A DNA stretch of 36,888 nt, taken from positions 1 to 36,888 of the forward strand of contig CACZBC010000036.1 of the NCBI GenBank assembly GCA_902779315.1. The letters run 5' to 3'. This document shows positions 17,715-25,218 of this stretch, one piece after another (position 1 is the first letter of the stretch; every line of letters begins with the position of its first letter). The notes under the pieces were generated by a model that worked only from the letters and a program-made list of their open reading frames with translations, was not told the origin of the DNA and did no database searches. A program made the position numbers and the translations under genes. This stretch comes from an uncultured Bacteroidales bacterium. GTDB taxonomy: Bacteria; Bacteroidota; Bacteroidia; Bacteroidales; Bacteroidaceae.

Positions 17715-18791
17715 ATGAGAGCGAAACCATACATTGTTATATATTATATATTGCTGTCCTTTCTGCTGTTCTCGTGTGGCGGAAATCGTACGACTAATGG
17801 TGGCGAAGCAGGCGACACCCTGCAGTTCCATTATGCAAGAAACCTGACGATTGTCTCCTTCCCTGACCGCATGGAAGTGACCTTGCGCAATCCGTGGGAC
17901 ACGACAAACGTATTGGGGAGCTATGTTCTGTCGAAGCCTCTTCAAAATGCTGCGGTCTTCAGCAGCGTTCATTGTGCCTTGCTCCACGAATTGGGGGCAG
18001 ACGAGGCTGTAGGCGGCATCTGCGACTTCGAGTTCTTCAACTTACCATACTACAAACAAGCTGTCAGCGAGGGCCGTATCGCCAATCTTGGCAACAGCAT
18101 GCAACCCAGTTTGGAGAAGATAATCGACCTTAATCCCGATGCACTCATGCCAAGTCCTTTCGAGAACAGCGGTGGCTTGGGACGTATCGAAAGGCTCGGC
18201 ATTCCCATCATCTGGTGTGCTGATTACATGGAAAACACACCACTCGGTCGGGCTGAGTGGATACGCTTCTACGGCCGTCTGTTCGGTAAGGCAGAGGAGG
18301 CCGACAGCATCTTCGAATCGGTAGAAACGCGCTATCTAGAACTTCGCGACTTAGCAAAAAACACGAAGACCAAACCCCGACTCTTGCCCGAAATGCCTTG
18401 GAGCGGACAATGGACTCTGCCCGGCTCTGGAAGCAGTTCTACAAGGCTCTACGAGGACGCTGGAGCAAATTACCTTTTCGCCAATCTGGAAGGGGCTGGA
18501 GGCATTCCGCTCAGCACGGAAAAGGTGGTGGACAAAGGCGTAGAAGCCGACATATGGATTATCAAGCATCACGGCAACCTAGACCGGAAGCAAATGAATG
18601 CAGACACACCTCTGCTTGCCAACATCAAGGCTCCCATTTGGTGGTGCGACACATCGCAAGCGCTCCTCTATGAAGAGACACCCTTCCATCCCGAACGGCT
18701 GCTCGAGAACCTCATCAGCATCCTTCACCCGGAATTGGGGATAGAGACGGAATACGAATACTTTAAGCCATTGAAAACCGATGAAAGATAA
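17715..18791 (+). CDS. Iron/heme/cobalamin-type ABC importer substrate-binding lipoprotein
   Basis: 358 residues with a lipoprotein signal ending LFSC (Cys21). The mature protein has the BtuF/FepB-like layout: TIVSFPDRMEV, AVFSSVHCALLHELGADEAVGGI, LEKIIDLNPDALMPSPFENSGG, and a second lobe from about 200. This class binds corrinoids, ferric chelates or heme, and the ligand cannot be decided from sequence. Its last 11 bp overlap the permease gene, so translation is coupled. No cobalamin riboswitch is seen upstream, and the start lies only 128 bp after murF-alr. The ATG at 17715 is the first that gives a signal peptide. Confidence 0.88.
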   Translation: MRAKPYIVIYYILLSFLLFSCGGNRTTNGGEAGDTLQFHYARNLTIVSFPDRMEVTLRNPWDTTNVLGSYVLSKPLQNAAVFSSVHCALLHELGADEAVGGICDFEFFNLPYYKQAVSEGRIANLGNSMQPSLEKIIDLNPDALMPSPFENSGGLGRIERLGIPIIWCADYMENTPLGRAEWIRFYGRLFGKAEEADSIFESVETRYLELRDLAKNTKTKPRLLPEMPWSGQWTLPGSGSSSTRLYEDAGANYLFANLEGAGGIPLSTEKVVDKGVEADIWIIKHHGNLDRKQMNADTPLLANIKAPIWWCDTSQALLYEETPFHPERLLENLISILHPELGIETEYEYFKPLKTDER

Positions 18792-19797
18792 ATACAAGTT
18801 GAAGTTGCTTGCCGTCTTGATGGTGCTTCTCTCCATCGCGAATGTGCTATGGGGGTCACTCGACATTCCTGTAAAGGACGTGTGGCAGATTCTTTGCGGA
18901 AACGAAATTGAAGGACATCCTGCGTGGAGCATCATCGTGATGCAAGGACGCGTGCCCCAGATGCTGACGGCTTTGCTTACTGGCACAGCTCTCGGCACCT
19001 GCGGCTTGCTTTTACAAACGGCCTTCCGAAACCCTCTTGCAGGCCCTTCCATTCTCGGCATCGACTCTGGAGCCAACCTCGGTGTCGCCATCGTTTTGCT
19101 TCTGCTTGGAGGTACGGCTTCCATCGGGAATCTCGCTCTTGGCGGACATCTGCTGGTCGTTGTTGCGGCAATGGTGGGAGCCCTTGCCATTATGGCTTTG
19201 CTGATGATACTGAGCAAGCTGTTGCGCAGTCAGGTGATGCTCCTCATAACGGGTGTCATCATCAGTTATGTGACGGGCAGCATCATCCAGCTCCTCAACT
19301 ACTCGGCAACAGAACAAGGTGTTCACAGTTTTGTCATTTGGGGCATGGGCAACTTCGCATCCGTCGGCATAGAGCGTCTGCCTGTCTTCTGTGCGCTCTC
19401 CTTCCTGGGATTATTGCTTGCCACGCTTCTGATCAAACCACTTGACGCCTTGCTTCTTGGCGACCGTTATGCGGAGAATCTGGGCGTCAGGATTGGCAGG
19501 GTACGGCAAATGCTTTTGCTCGTCACAGGTTTGCTCACGGCCACTACAACGGCTTTCTGCGGGCCCATCTCGTTCATCGGCCTGGCAGTTCCACATCTCG
19601 CCCGACTCGCGCTTGGCACTTCATATCACAGGACTTTGATGCCTGCCACTATGCTAATCGGAGCGAATTTGGCTTTGGCTTGCAACCTGCTGAGCACCCT
19701 GCCCCGCGACGGCAGCATCATCCCAATCAGTGTCATCACGCCACTCATCGGCGCTCCCGTCGTTTTACACGTTATACTGAAACAAAAGAACAATTAA
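18781..19797 (+). CDS. FecCD/BtuC-type ABC transporter permease
   Basis: 338 residues, almost entirely hydrophobic, with about ten predicted membrane segments. The family signature is clear: GTALGTCGLLLQTAFRNPLAGPSILGIDSGAN, the WGMGNFAS segment, LGDRYAENLGVRIGRVRQ, and FCGPISFIGLAVPHLARL near the C-terminus. It forms the inner-membrane channel for the substrate delivered by the upstream binding protein, paired with the ATPase at 21389-22111. It overlaps the upstream gene by 11 bp and ends three bases before the GH20 ATG. Confidence 0.92.
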   Translation: MKDKYKLKLLAVLMVLLSIANVLWGSLDIPVKDVWQILCGNEIEGHPAWSIIVMQGRVPQMLTALLTGTALGTCGLLLQTAFRNPLAGPSILGIDSGANLGVAIVLLLLGGTASIGNLALGGHLLVVVAAMVGALAIMALLMILSKLLRSQVMLLITGVIISYVTGSIIQLLNYSATEQGVHSFVIWGMGNFASVGIERLPVFCALSFLGLLLATLLIKPLDALLLGDRYAENLGVRIGRVRQMLLLVTGLLTATTTAFCGPISFIGLAVPHLARLALGTSYHRTLMPATMLIGANLALACNLLSTLPRDGSIIPISVITPLIGAPVVLHVILKQKNN

Positions 19798-19799
19798 TT

Positions 19800-21392
19800 A
19801 TGAATAAGCGATTCCTTACCCTACTATTTGCGGCATTCAGCCTGAGCGTTTTTGCAGAAGTCAACTATCAAGTCATTCCCCTGCCTCAACAAATCGTTTT
19901 TGACAAGAGTGGCCAGTCTATGATTTTGTCCGAAGGTATGACTGTGGGCTATCCTTCTGGCAGCCAACAGATGAAACGCAATGCCGAGTTCGCTGCCGAA
20001 TACCTGAACCTCTCTCTCCTGGAAGCAGGCAAGAAAGGTGCAGACGTCAACCTCATGCTAGGCCTCAAAAGCAGCAATCCGGATGACTATGTCATCAACA
20101 TTGGCAAGAAAGGCATCACGATTCAAGGTGCCAGCCCGAGCGGTGTCTTCTATGGTATCCAGACGCTTCGCAAGAGCATCAAGAACGAGACGGGCGAGAT
20201 TCGGCTTCCCTACGCCTATGTCTGCGGTTCGCCACGTTTCGGCTATCGCGGTACGGAGCTCGATTGTGCCCGCCACTTCTTCCCCATTTCGTTCATCAAA
20301 AAGTTTATCGACATCCTGGCTCTGCACGGCATCAATCGCTTTCATTGGCACCTGACGGACGACCAAGGTTGGCGTTTCGAAGTGAAAGCCCTGCCCGAAC
20401 TGGCAGCAAAGGCAAGCGTGCGTCCGTACACGATTGTAGGCAAGAACATCGGACTTTCCGACCCCAACAATGCCATCTATGACGACACACCCGAAACGGG
20501 CTATTACACGCAGGAGGAGCTGCGCGAAGTTGTGGCTTATGCGGCAGAGCGCTACATTACCATCATCCCCGAGATAGACCTGCCTGGCCACATGATTGCG
20601 GCGATGAGCGTCTATCCCGATCTGGGCTGTACAGGAGGTCCATATAAGGTCTGGAGCGTTTGGGGCATAGCAGACGATGTGCTTTGCGCAGGCAATCCCA
20701 AGACGCTGGAGTTCCTCAAGACTGTCTATGGCGAGCTCTGTGACGTTTTCCCAAGCAAGCTGATTCATATCGGCGGAGACGAAAGTCCGCGCGTTCGCTG
20801 GAAGAGTTGTCCCAAATGTCAGGCGAAGATGAAGGAACTGGGACTCACCAAAGAGGCTGAGTTGCAGACCTATATCAACAAGGAGATGGAGGCATTCCTG
20901 GCACAGAAAGGTCGTCAGATAATCGGTTGGGACGAGACACTGGAAGGCGGTCTGAGTGAGAATGCAGCTGTGATGAGTTGGCGTGGATACGAAGGCGGTA
21001 AGGCTGCGGCAAAGCTCCATCATCAAGTCGTTATGACGCCCACCTCCCACTGCTACATCGACTATTACCAGCTCAAGAATCACGATGCCCAGCCCTTGGC
21101 CATCGGAGGTTATCTGCCTCTGAGCAAGGTATACAGCATGGAACCCGTTCCGGAAGACTTGACAAAGGAAGAGGCCAAGTACATCATGGGAGCTCAGTGC
21201 AACCTTTGGACCGAATACGTCCTCAGCCCAGACCATGCCGAATATATGCTCCTGCCCCGACTGGCCGCTATGAGCGAGGTACAATGGCTTCAGCCCGAAG
21301 CAAAGAACTACGAGCAATTCCTCGAACGGCTTGCTCTGCTCGAACAAACCTACCGTCGTCTGGGATACAAATTCTGCAAAGCACACGAATGA
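19800..21392 (+). CDS. Secreted beta-N-acetylhexosaminidase, GH20
   Basis: 530 residues with a signal peptide (MNKRFLTLLFAAFSLSVFA). An N-terminal GH20b-type domain (to about 150) precedes the catalytic barrel: GYRGTELDCARHFFP, INRFHWHLTDDQGWRFEV, and the catalytic Asp-Glu pair in HIGGDESPR (Asp327, Glu328). Tryptophans of the substrate pocket are present (VMSWRGYEGG, NLWTEYV). The enzyme removes terminal GlcNAc or GalNAc by substrate-assisted catalysis, acting on host glycans, chitin fragments or peptidoglycan. The ATG at 19800 is chosen because the signal peptide begins there and it lies two bases after the permease stop. It lies inside an ABC importer operon, with its TGA overlapping the ATPase ATG, which is unusual. 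Confidence 0.92.
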   Translation: MNKRFLTLLFAAFSLSVFAEVNYQVIPLPQQIVFDKSGQSMILSEGMTVGYPSGSQQMKRNAEFAAEYLNLSLLEAGKKGADVNLMLGLKSSNPDDYVINIGKKGITIQGASPSGVFYGIQTLRKSIKNETGEIRLPYAYVCGSPRFGYRGTELDCARHFFPISFIKKFIDILALHGINRFHWHLTDDQGWRFEVKALPELAAKASVRPYTIVGKNIGLSDPNNAIYDDTPETGYYTQEELREVVAYAAERYITIIPEIDLPGHMIAAMSVYPDLGCTGGPYKVWSVWGIADDVLCAGNPKTLEFLKTVYGELCDVFPSKLIHIGGDESPRVRWKSCPKCQAKMKELGLTKEAELQTYINKEMEAFLAQKGRQIIGWDETLEGGLSENAAVMSWRGYEGGKAAAKLHHQVVMTPTSHCYIDYYQLKNHDAQPLAIGGYLPLSKVYSMEPVPEDLTKEEAKYIMGAQCNLWTEYVLSPDHAEYMLLPRLAAMSEVQWLQPEAKNYEQFLERLALLEQTYRRLGYKFCKAHE

Positions 21393-22111
21393 TCAGTCTG
21401 CAAAACCTTACAGTCGGCTACGGCGAAAAAGCCATCCTCTCCGACATCAACCAAACGCTCGAACCAGGTCGTCTTGTTTGTCTGCTCGGCTCGAATGGCG
21501 TGGGAAAAAGCACCATTCTGCGCACCCTGGCAGGCTTCCTGCAGCCCCTGGCGGGGAGGGTGCTGTTCGACGGTAAAGACCTCACGTCGCTCTCCCTTTC
21601 GCAAAGGAGCAAAGCCGTCTCCATCGTGCTGACAGAGAGAGTTGAAGTGCCGTACATGAAGGTTGCCGACCTCGTAGGGATGGGGCGTTCGCCCTATACA
21701 GGCTTCTTCGGAACCCTCACAAAAGAAGACAAAGCCATCGTAGGCGAAGCCATAGAAATGGTGGGAATAGGCAATCTGGCGGAGCGGACTATCGACACCC
21801 TGAGCGACGGAGAACGGCAGAAAGCATTCCTGGCCAAAGCCTTAGCGCAACAGACGCCCATCATCCTGCTCGACGAACCGACGGCTTTCCTCGACTTCCA
21901 CGCAAAGATAAGCACGCTCCGACTGATGCAGAAACTCGCTCACGAGACGGACAAAACCATCCTGATGAGTACGCACGACGTGGAAATGTCACTTCGACTG
22001 AGCGACATACTTTGGATTGTGCAGGACGGGGAAATCCATACTGGCACAACAGCCTCCCTCACAGAAAGCGGCATCCTCCGCCAGTTCCTGGGCGACGAAA
22101 GCCCCCTATAG
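21389..22111 (+). CDS. ABC transporter ATPase (BtuD/FecE type)
   Basis: 240 residues. Walker A is GSNGVGKST at 34-42, the signature is LSDGERQKAFLAKAL, and Walker B is PIILLDEPTAFLD, followed by the switch His in LMSTHDVEM. The signature has Asp in place of the first Gly of LSGGE. It is the energy-coupling subunit for the permease at 18781-19797. The ATG overlaps the GH20 stop (ATGA), so the order is binding protein, permease, GH20, ATPase. Its TAG stop codon is also the first three bases of 22-bp array D. Confidence 0.92.
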   Translation: MISLQNLTVGYGEKAILSDINQTLEPGRLVCLLGSNGVGKSTILRTLAGFLQPLAGRVLFDGKDLTSLSLSQRSKAVSIVLTERVEVPYMKVADLVGMGRSPYTGFFGTLTKEDKAIVGEAIEMVGIGNLAERTIDTLSDGERQKAFLAKALAQQTPIILLDEPTAFLDFHAKISTLRLMQKLAHETDKTILMSTHDVEMSLRLSDILWIVQDGEIHTGTTASLTESGILRQFLGDESPL

Positions 22112-22196
22112 TGTGACGATTGCAATCATCTAGTGTGACGATGGCGATTAACTAGTGTGACGTTGGCATTTGTCACGTTTGAAGTTTGCAAACTTC
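22109..22196. repeat. 22-bp-period tandem array D (4 units plus a partial)
   Basis: Units start at 22109, 22131, 22153 and 22175, and a partial one at 22197. The first three open with TAGTGTGACG and diverge after it; the fourth contains a perfect 16-bp palindrome GAAGTTTGCAAACTTC (22181-22196). The TAG of unit 1 is the stop codon of the ABC ATPase. The array forms the left end of the long element 22109-22800. Confidence 0.9.
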
Positions 22197-22800
22197 ACGT
22201 GTGAAAATCCGAGTTTACCCTGCAGCAGTGCCCTCATCTTTCACACTGAAAATTTACGAAATAATAGTGAATTATGCAAGTAAATTGGCAATTATTTTCA
22301 CAGAAAATGAAAGTTTTTTCAGCAGCGGCGAAGTGGGAAAGTGGGAAAGTGTCTTATGGACAGGAAGCGAAAACGGGTACGTGTGACGGAAACACGACAG
22401 CACTATAAGATTATTAATAGAGTTTTAATTATATTAATTAATAATATTAATAATAATCTTATATTATAATTATAAATAATAGATAATATAAAATTATCTT
22501 ATTTATTCTTACCGCCTCGTGACGACATGAAAATCATTCCTGTCGTATTACCATTTTCCCATTTTCCCATTTTCCCGGTAAAACGTATGGGAGTATGAGA
22601 AGTTTTTCGTAACTTACACCCGAAGCACTGACACCACATGAACGGATAGTCTTGGCAACAACGTATGCCCTCCATTTCCCCCGTAAATGCCCCTAGAATC
22701 GCTTCAAATCACTCTGGCGCACAATCTGCCGCCGAAGCAAAAACAGGCGCTCCACGAGGCTTTTAACGAACCATTAAAATTCTTTGAATTTTACTACCTC
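22109..22800 (+). repeat. Long non-coding interspersed element, copy 1
   Basis: Between the convergent ATPase and murF genes. In order: 22-bp array; a conserved stretch with CGAGTTTACCCTGCAG (22210-22225) and TGAATTATGCAAGTAAATT (22268-22286); left arm with 8-bp GTGGGAAA repeats ending GACAGGAA (22333-22366); a very AT-rich centre (about 22400-22510); right arm in inverse orientation, TTCCTGTC to three TTTTCCCA-like octamers (22537-22576); a 107-bp core (22577-22683) almost identical to copy 2; a block with ATTGTGCG/GCCGAAGC-type sequence and the AAAATTCTTTGAATTTT dyad. Copy 2 is at 29224-29808 in reverse orientation. No transposase, target duplication or coding function is evident. Confidence 0.85.
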
Positions 22801-22848
22801 AAAACGGCCATAAACTTTGCCCTCCAATTCAACTCAGAAACTAACTAA
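22687..22848 (+). CDS. Doubtful small ORF in the repeat element (53 aa)
   Basis: ATG at 22687, TAA at 22846-22848. It contains the phrase AHNLPPKQKQALH and a hydrophobic end (EFYYLKTAINFALQF). The second element has a matching frame starting at 29331 on the minus strand. In the first 23 codons I count four replacement changes and one silent change between the copies, so protein-level constraint is not supported and the similarity may reflect DNA conservation. No good promoter or ribosome site is seen. Confidence 0.2.
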   Translation: MPLESLQITLAHNLPPKQKQALHEAFNEPLKFFEFYYLKTAINFALQFNSETN

Positions 22849-22904
22849 AGAAGCCCCTCTGCTTTGCAGCGGAGAGACTTCATCCTGCTACGAAGTGTAT
22901 GTTC

Positions 22905-24200
22905 CTATTCGAACGCCTCGGGCAATTGGTGGAGTTTGGTGCCGTTGCTGCCCTTGATGAGGATGATGGAATCTGATATCGGCTCTGCCTTCAAAGCCGC
23001 CTTCACTTCCTCCACATCCTTGAAGACGCGCATACCCTCTTCTGCAACTTTTTCGAACTCACTACCCACGAGCCAAATGCGCTCCAGCTCCATCCCCTGA
23101 AGCTGCCCGACTATACGTTTATGTTCTTCAAGGCTTTCTTCACCAAGTTCTCGCATGTCTCCGAGTATCACCATCTTATGCTCACCATCAAAGAAGGAAA
23201 AGTTAGTCAGGGCTGCCGACATGCTCGAGGGGTTTGCGTTATAGGCATCGACAACAAGGCGATTGCTTCCGACCTCCCTCAGTTCGCTCCGACTGTTGGT
23301 GGGTTTGTAAGTCTGCAAAGCGTGGTCAATCTGCTCGGGAGCAATACCGAAATAGAGTCCTATCGTGACTGCTGCACGAAGATTGGCTATATTGTAGGCG
23401 CCAATCAGGTTGGTCTTGACTGTGTGCCAAGGCGCGTCGTCTTCAGACCGCCATTGCATCTCGACGAAAGGTGCCACTTCGCTCACCCTGCCCTCGACAT
23501 ACGGAAGGGCATCCTCCCATAATGCGAAACCGCGCTCCTGAGCCATCTGGAGGAGGTCGGTATCGAATGCATTCAGGAAGATTTTCTTGCCGCGCCCCAG
23601 CAGGTCGTCATAGAGTTCGCCCTTCGTCCGCTTCACGCCCTCGAAGCTGCCAAAGCCTTCCAGATGGGCACGGCCGACATTCGTGATGAGTCCGAAGTCT
23701 GCCTCTACAATACGGCAAAGGTCAGCAATCTCGCCAGGATGATTGGCGCCAGTCTCGATGACGGCAATATCGTGCTCGGGCTTGATGCGTAGCAGGGTGA
23801 GAGGCACTCCGATGTGATTGTTGAGGTTGCCTTCGGTAAAGAGAACCTGCCTGCCTTCGGAAAGGACAGCGCTGATGAGTTCCTTCGTAGTCGTCTTGCC
23901 GTTCGTGCCCGTAATCTGGAGGACAGTCCCACCCCAAACCTTACGATGATGGGCGGCCAAATCCTGCAAGGCCTTCAGCACATCGGGAACGAGGATGAGC
24001 CGCTCGTCCTGCTTCGCGACATCGGGATTGTCCACAACGGCGAAGGCACAACCCTTCTGGAGGGCCTGAAGGGCATAGTGGTTCCCGTCGAACGTTTCGC
24101 CCTTCAAGGCAAAGAAAATGCTCCCTTCCGGGCACTTGCGGCTATCCGTCGTAACAACCGGATGCTCTTTGTAAATGGCATATAATGCTTTGGTATTCAT
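22905..24200 (-). CDS. murF: UDP-N-acetylmuramoyl-tripeptide--D-alanyl-D-alanine ligase
   Basis: 431 residues from the ATG at 24200, chosen because it begins four bases after the stop of the upstream lipoprotein gene and the protein aligns from MNTKALYAIY. The ATP loop is ITGTNGKTTTKE (96-107), followed by LTLLRIKPEHDIAVIETGANHPGEI, NVGRAHLEGFGSFEGV and DAYNANPSSM, all standard MurF motifs. It adds D-Ala-D-Ala to the UDP-MurNAc-tripeptide in the cytoplasm. It is presumably the main MurF, as it keeps the ANHPGEI motif that is changed in the fused MurF-Alr at 15224. It converges on the ABC ATPase gene across the repeat element. A weak hairpin (CTGC-AAA-GCAG, near 22860-22870) followed by CTTCTTT may terminate it. 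Confidence 0.93.
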   Translation of the reverse strand: MNTKALYAIYKEHPVVTTDSRKCPEGSIFFALKGETFDGNHYALQALQKGCAFAVVDNPDVAKQDERLILVPDVLKALQDLAAHHRKVWGGTVLQITGTNGKTTTKELISAVLSEGRQVLFTEGNLNNHIGVPLTLLRIKPEHDIAVIETGANHPGEIADLCRIVEADFGLITNVGRAHLEGFGSFEGVKRTKGELYDDLLGRGKKIFLNAFDTDLLQMAQERGFALWEDALPYVEGRVSEVAPFVEMQWRSEDDAPWHTVKTNLIGAYNIANLRAAVTIGLYFGIAPEQIDHALQTYKPTNSRSELREVGSNRLVVDAYNANPSSMSAALTNFSFFDGEHKMVILGDMRELGEESLEEHKRIVGQLQGMELERIWLVGSEFEKVAEEGMRVFKDVEEVKAALKAEPISDSIILIKGSNGTKLHQLPEAFE

Positions 24201-24204
24201 GTCT

Positions 24205-25125
24205 TTATCGTTTGTTGTTCTTGCCATGATGAGGTTTGATGCGGACCACTCCGCCACCATTCGTTTGCATGATGAGGCTGCGGCGATAGGGTTCGCAATC
24301 CTCGAATTCGTGAGGCACTTGCTTCTGGAAATCTATGATGTTGTCGAGTCGTTTCTTCTGAAGATTCCAGACATAGAGGATGCTGGGCTGCGCTGCTGTT
24401 CCCACGCCAACGGGAATGAACATCTGGTCGCCCTTGATGCACGCTCCCTGCCCGATATGATTGGAGGGGAAGCGCGGGTCTAAGTCCTGGATGCAATAGT
24501 TGTCGAGCGCATTTCTGGGATGAAGATGGACGACAGGGCCGTCGCTGAGCCTGGGCAGAGGGAAGATTATGGTGCGCCAACGATTGCCTTTTCCCATGTT
24601 CTCCACCGTATTGCCATAACCAATGAGGAGTTTGCGCTTGCTGTCTATCATCCATTGCAAAGCATATCCGAAGAGGCCGTTCGAATCGTCGAGAACGATA
24701 GTCTGGACCAGTCTGGGCGCTTCCGTCAGCGAAATGCGCTCCACAAAGCAGACGTCCTTCATGCCGTTGTGCCTCTGCTTGGAACATTGCGAGACATAGA
24801 GCAGCGGGAACTGGTCGTTCTTGTGGTAACGCTCTATGCCAAAGAAAGCCACATTGGCATGATTCTCAGGCATTTGACTGGCCAAAGGGAACTGGCGAAG
24901 CATTTGAAGTCCGCCATTTTGCATACGATAGATGGTGGCCCAACCCGTATTCTGAAGGCTGACGAGATAGTTGTCCCAAATGGCCATTCCCTGGTAACTC
25001 TGCTTTTGAACGCCTTGCAAATCGGCATACTTTTGGACGGAAGCGTTTGTGAAATCGACAGGCACGCAAGCCGTCAGAGACATTATTGCCGTCAAAAGGC
25101 AAAGGGAAAGAGTGCGATATTTCAT
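24205..25125 (-). CDS. Uncharacterised beta-propeller-like lipoprotein
   Basis: 306 residues with a lipoprotein signal ending LTAC (MKYRTLSLCLLTAIMSLTAC, Cys20). The mature part has repeated strand-turn segments (YQGMAIWDNYLVSLQNTGWATIYRM, NDQFPLLYVSQCS, ALQWMIDSKRKLLIGYGN, QPSILYVWNLQKKRLDNII) that suggest a propeller of about six blades. I do not recognise a specific family. It is upstream of and almost contiguous with murF, so the pair is probably co-transcribed. A -7 box TAACTTTG lies at 25155-25148. Its position next to murF hints at an envelope role but does not prove it. Confidence 0.75.
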   Translation of the reverse strand: MKYRTLSLCLLTAIMSLTACVPVDFTNASVQKYADLQGVQKQSYQGMAIWDNYLVSLQNTGWATIYRMQNGGLQMLRQFPLASQMPENHANVAFFGIERYHKNDQFPLLYVSQCSKQRHNGMKDVCFVERISLTEAPRLVQTIVLDDSNGLFGYALQWMIDSKRKLLIGYGNTVENMGKGNRWRTIIFPLPRLSDGPVVHLHPRNALDNYCIQDLDPRFPSNHIGQGACIKGDQMFIPVGVGTAAQPSILYVWNLQKKRLDNIIDFQKQVPHEFEDCEPYRRSLIMQTNGGGVVRIKPHHGKNNKR

Positions 25126-25147
25126 AATCTAAGTTCGTTTTGCCTTG

Positions 25148-25155
25148 CAAAGTTA
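25148..25155 (-). promoter_or_regulatory. -7 box upstream of the lipoprotein-murF pair
   Basis: TAACTTTG on the minus strand, 22 bp upstream of the ATG at 25125. A matching -33 element is not clear. It is divergent from the folP promoter 20 bp away. Confidence 0.45.
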
Positions 25156-25173
25156 AACCTTTTTTCGGAAATT

Positions 25174-25205
25174 CTTGCCATTTATATAAATAATGTGTAC
25201 CTTTG
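25174..25205 (+). promoter_or_regulatory. folP promoter
   Basis: A -33 CTTG (25174-25177), a 20-bp spacer and a -7 box TACCTTTG (25198-25205). The predicted start near 25212 leaves a very short leader before the GTG at 25219. Confidence 0.6.
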
Positions 25206-25218
25206 TGCGATATTTTGT

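Noticed and set aside
20058-21386. A 442-codon minus-strand frame opposite GH20
   Set aside because: The plus strand carries the GH20 catalytic pair; the antisense frame is a codon-bias shadow.
22186-22386. A 66-codon plus-strand frame in the left part of element copy 1
   Set aside because: The corresponding part of copy 2 has deletions and different octamers that do not keep the frame.
22507-22673. A minus-strand frame in element copy 1 starting MEGIRCCQDYPFM
   Set aside because: In copy 2 the same frame has TAG in place of TGG after PFM, so it is not kept as a protein even though the DNA is nearly identical.
24520-25218. A plus-strand frame extending folP upstream by over 230 codons
   Set aside because: The extension lies opposite the lipoprotein gene and crosses the folP promoter; DHPS homologues begin just before the VMGILNATPDSF motif.
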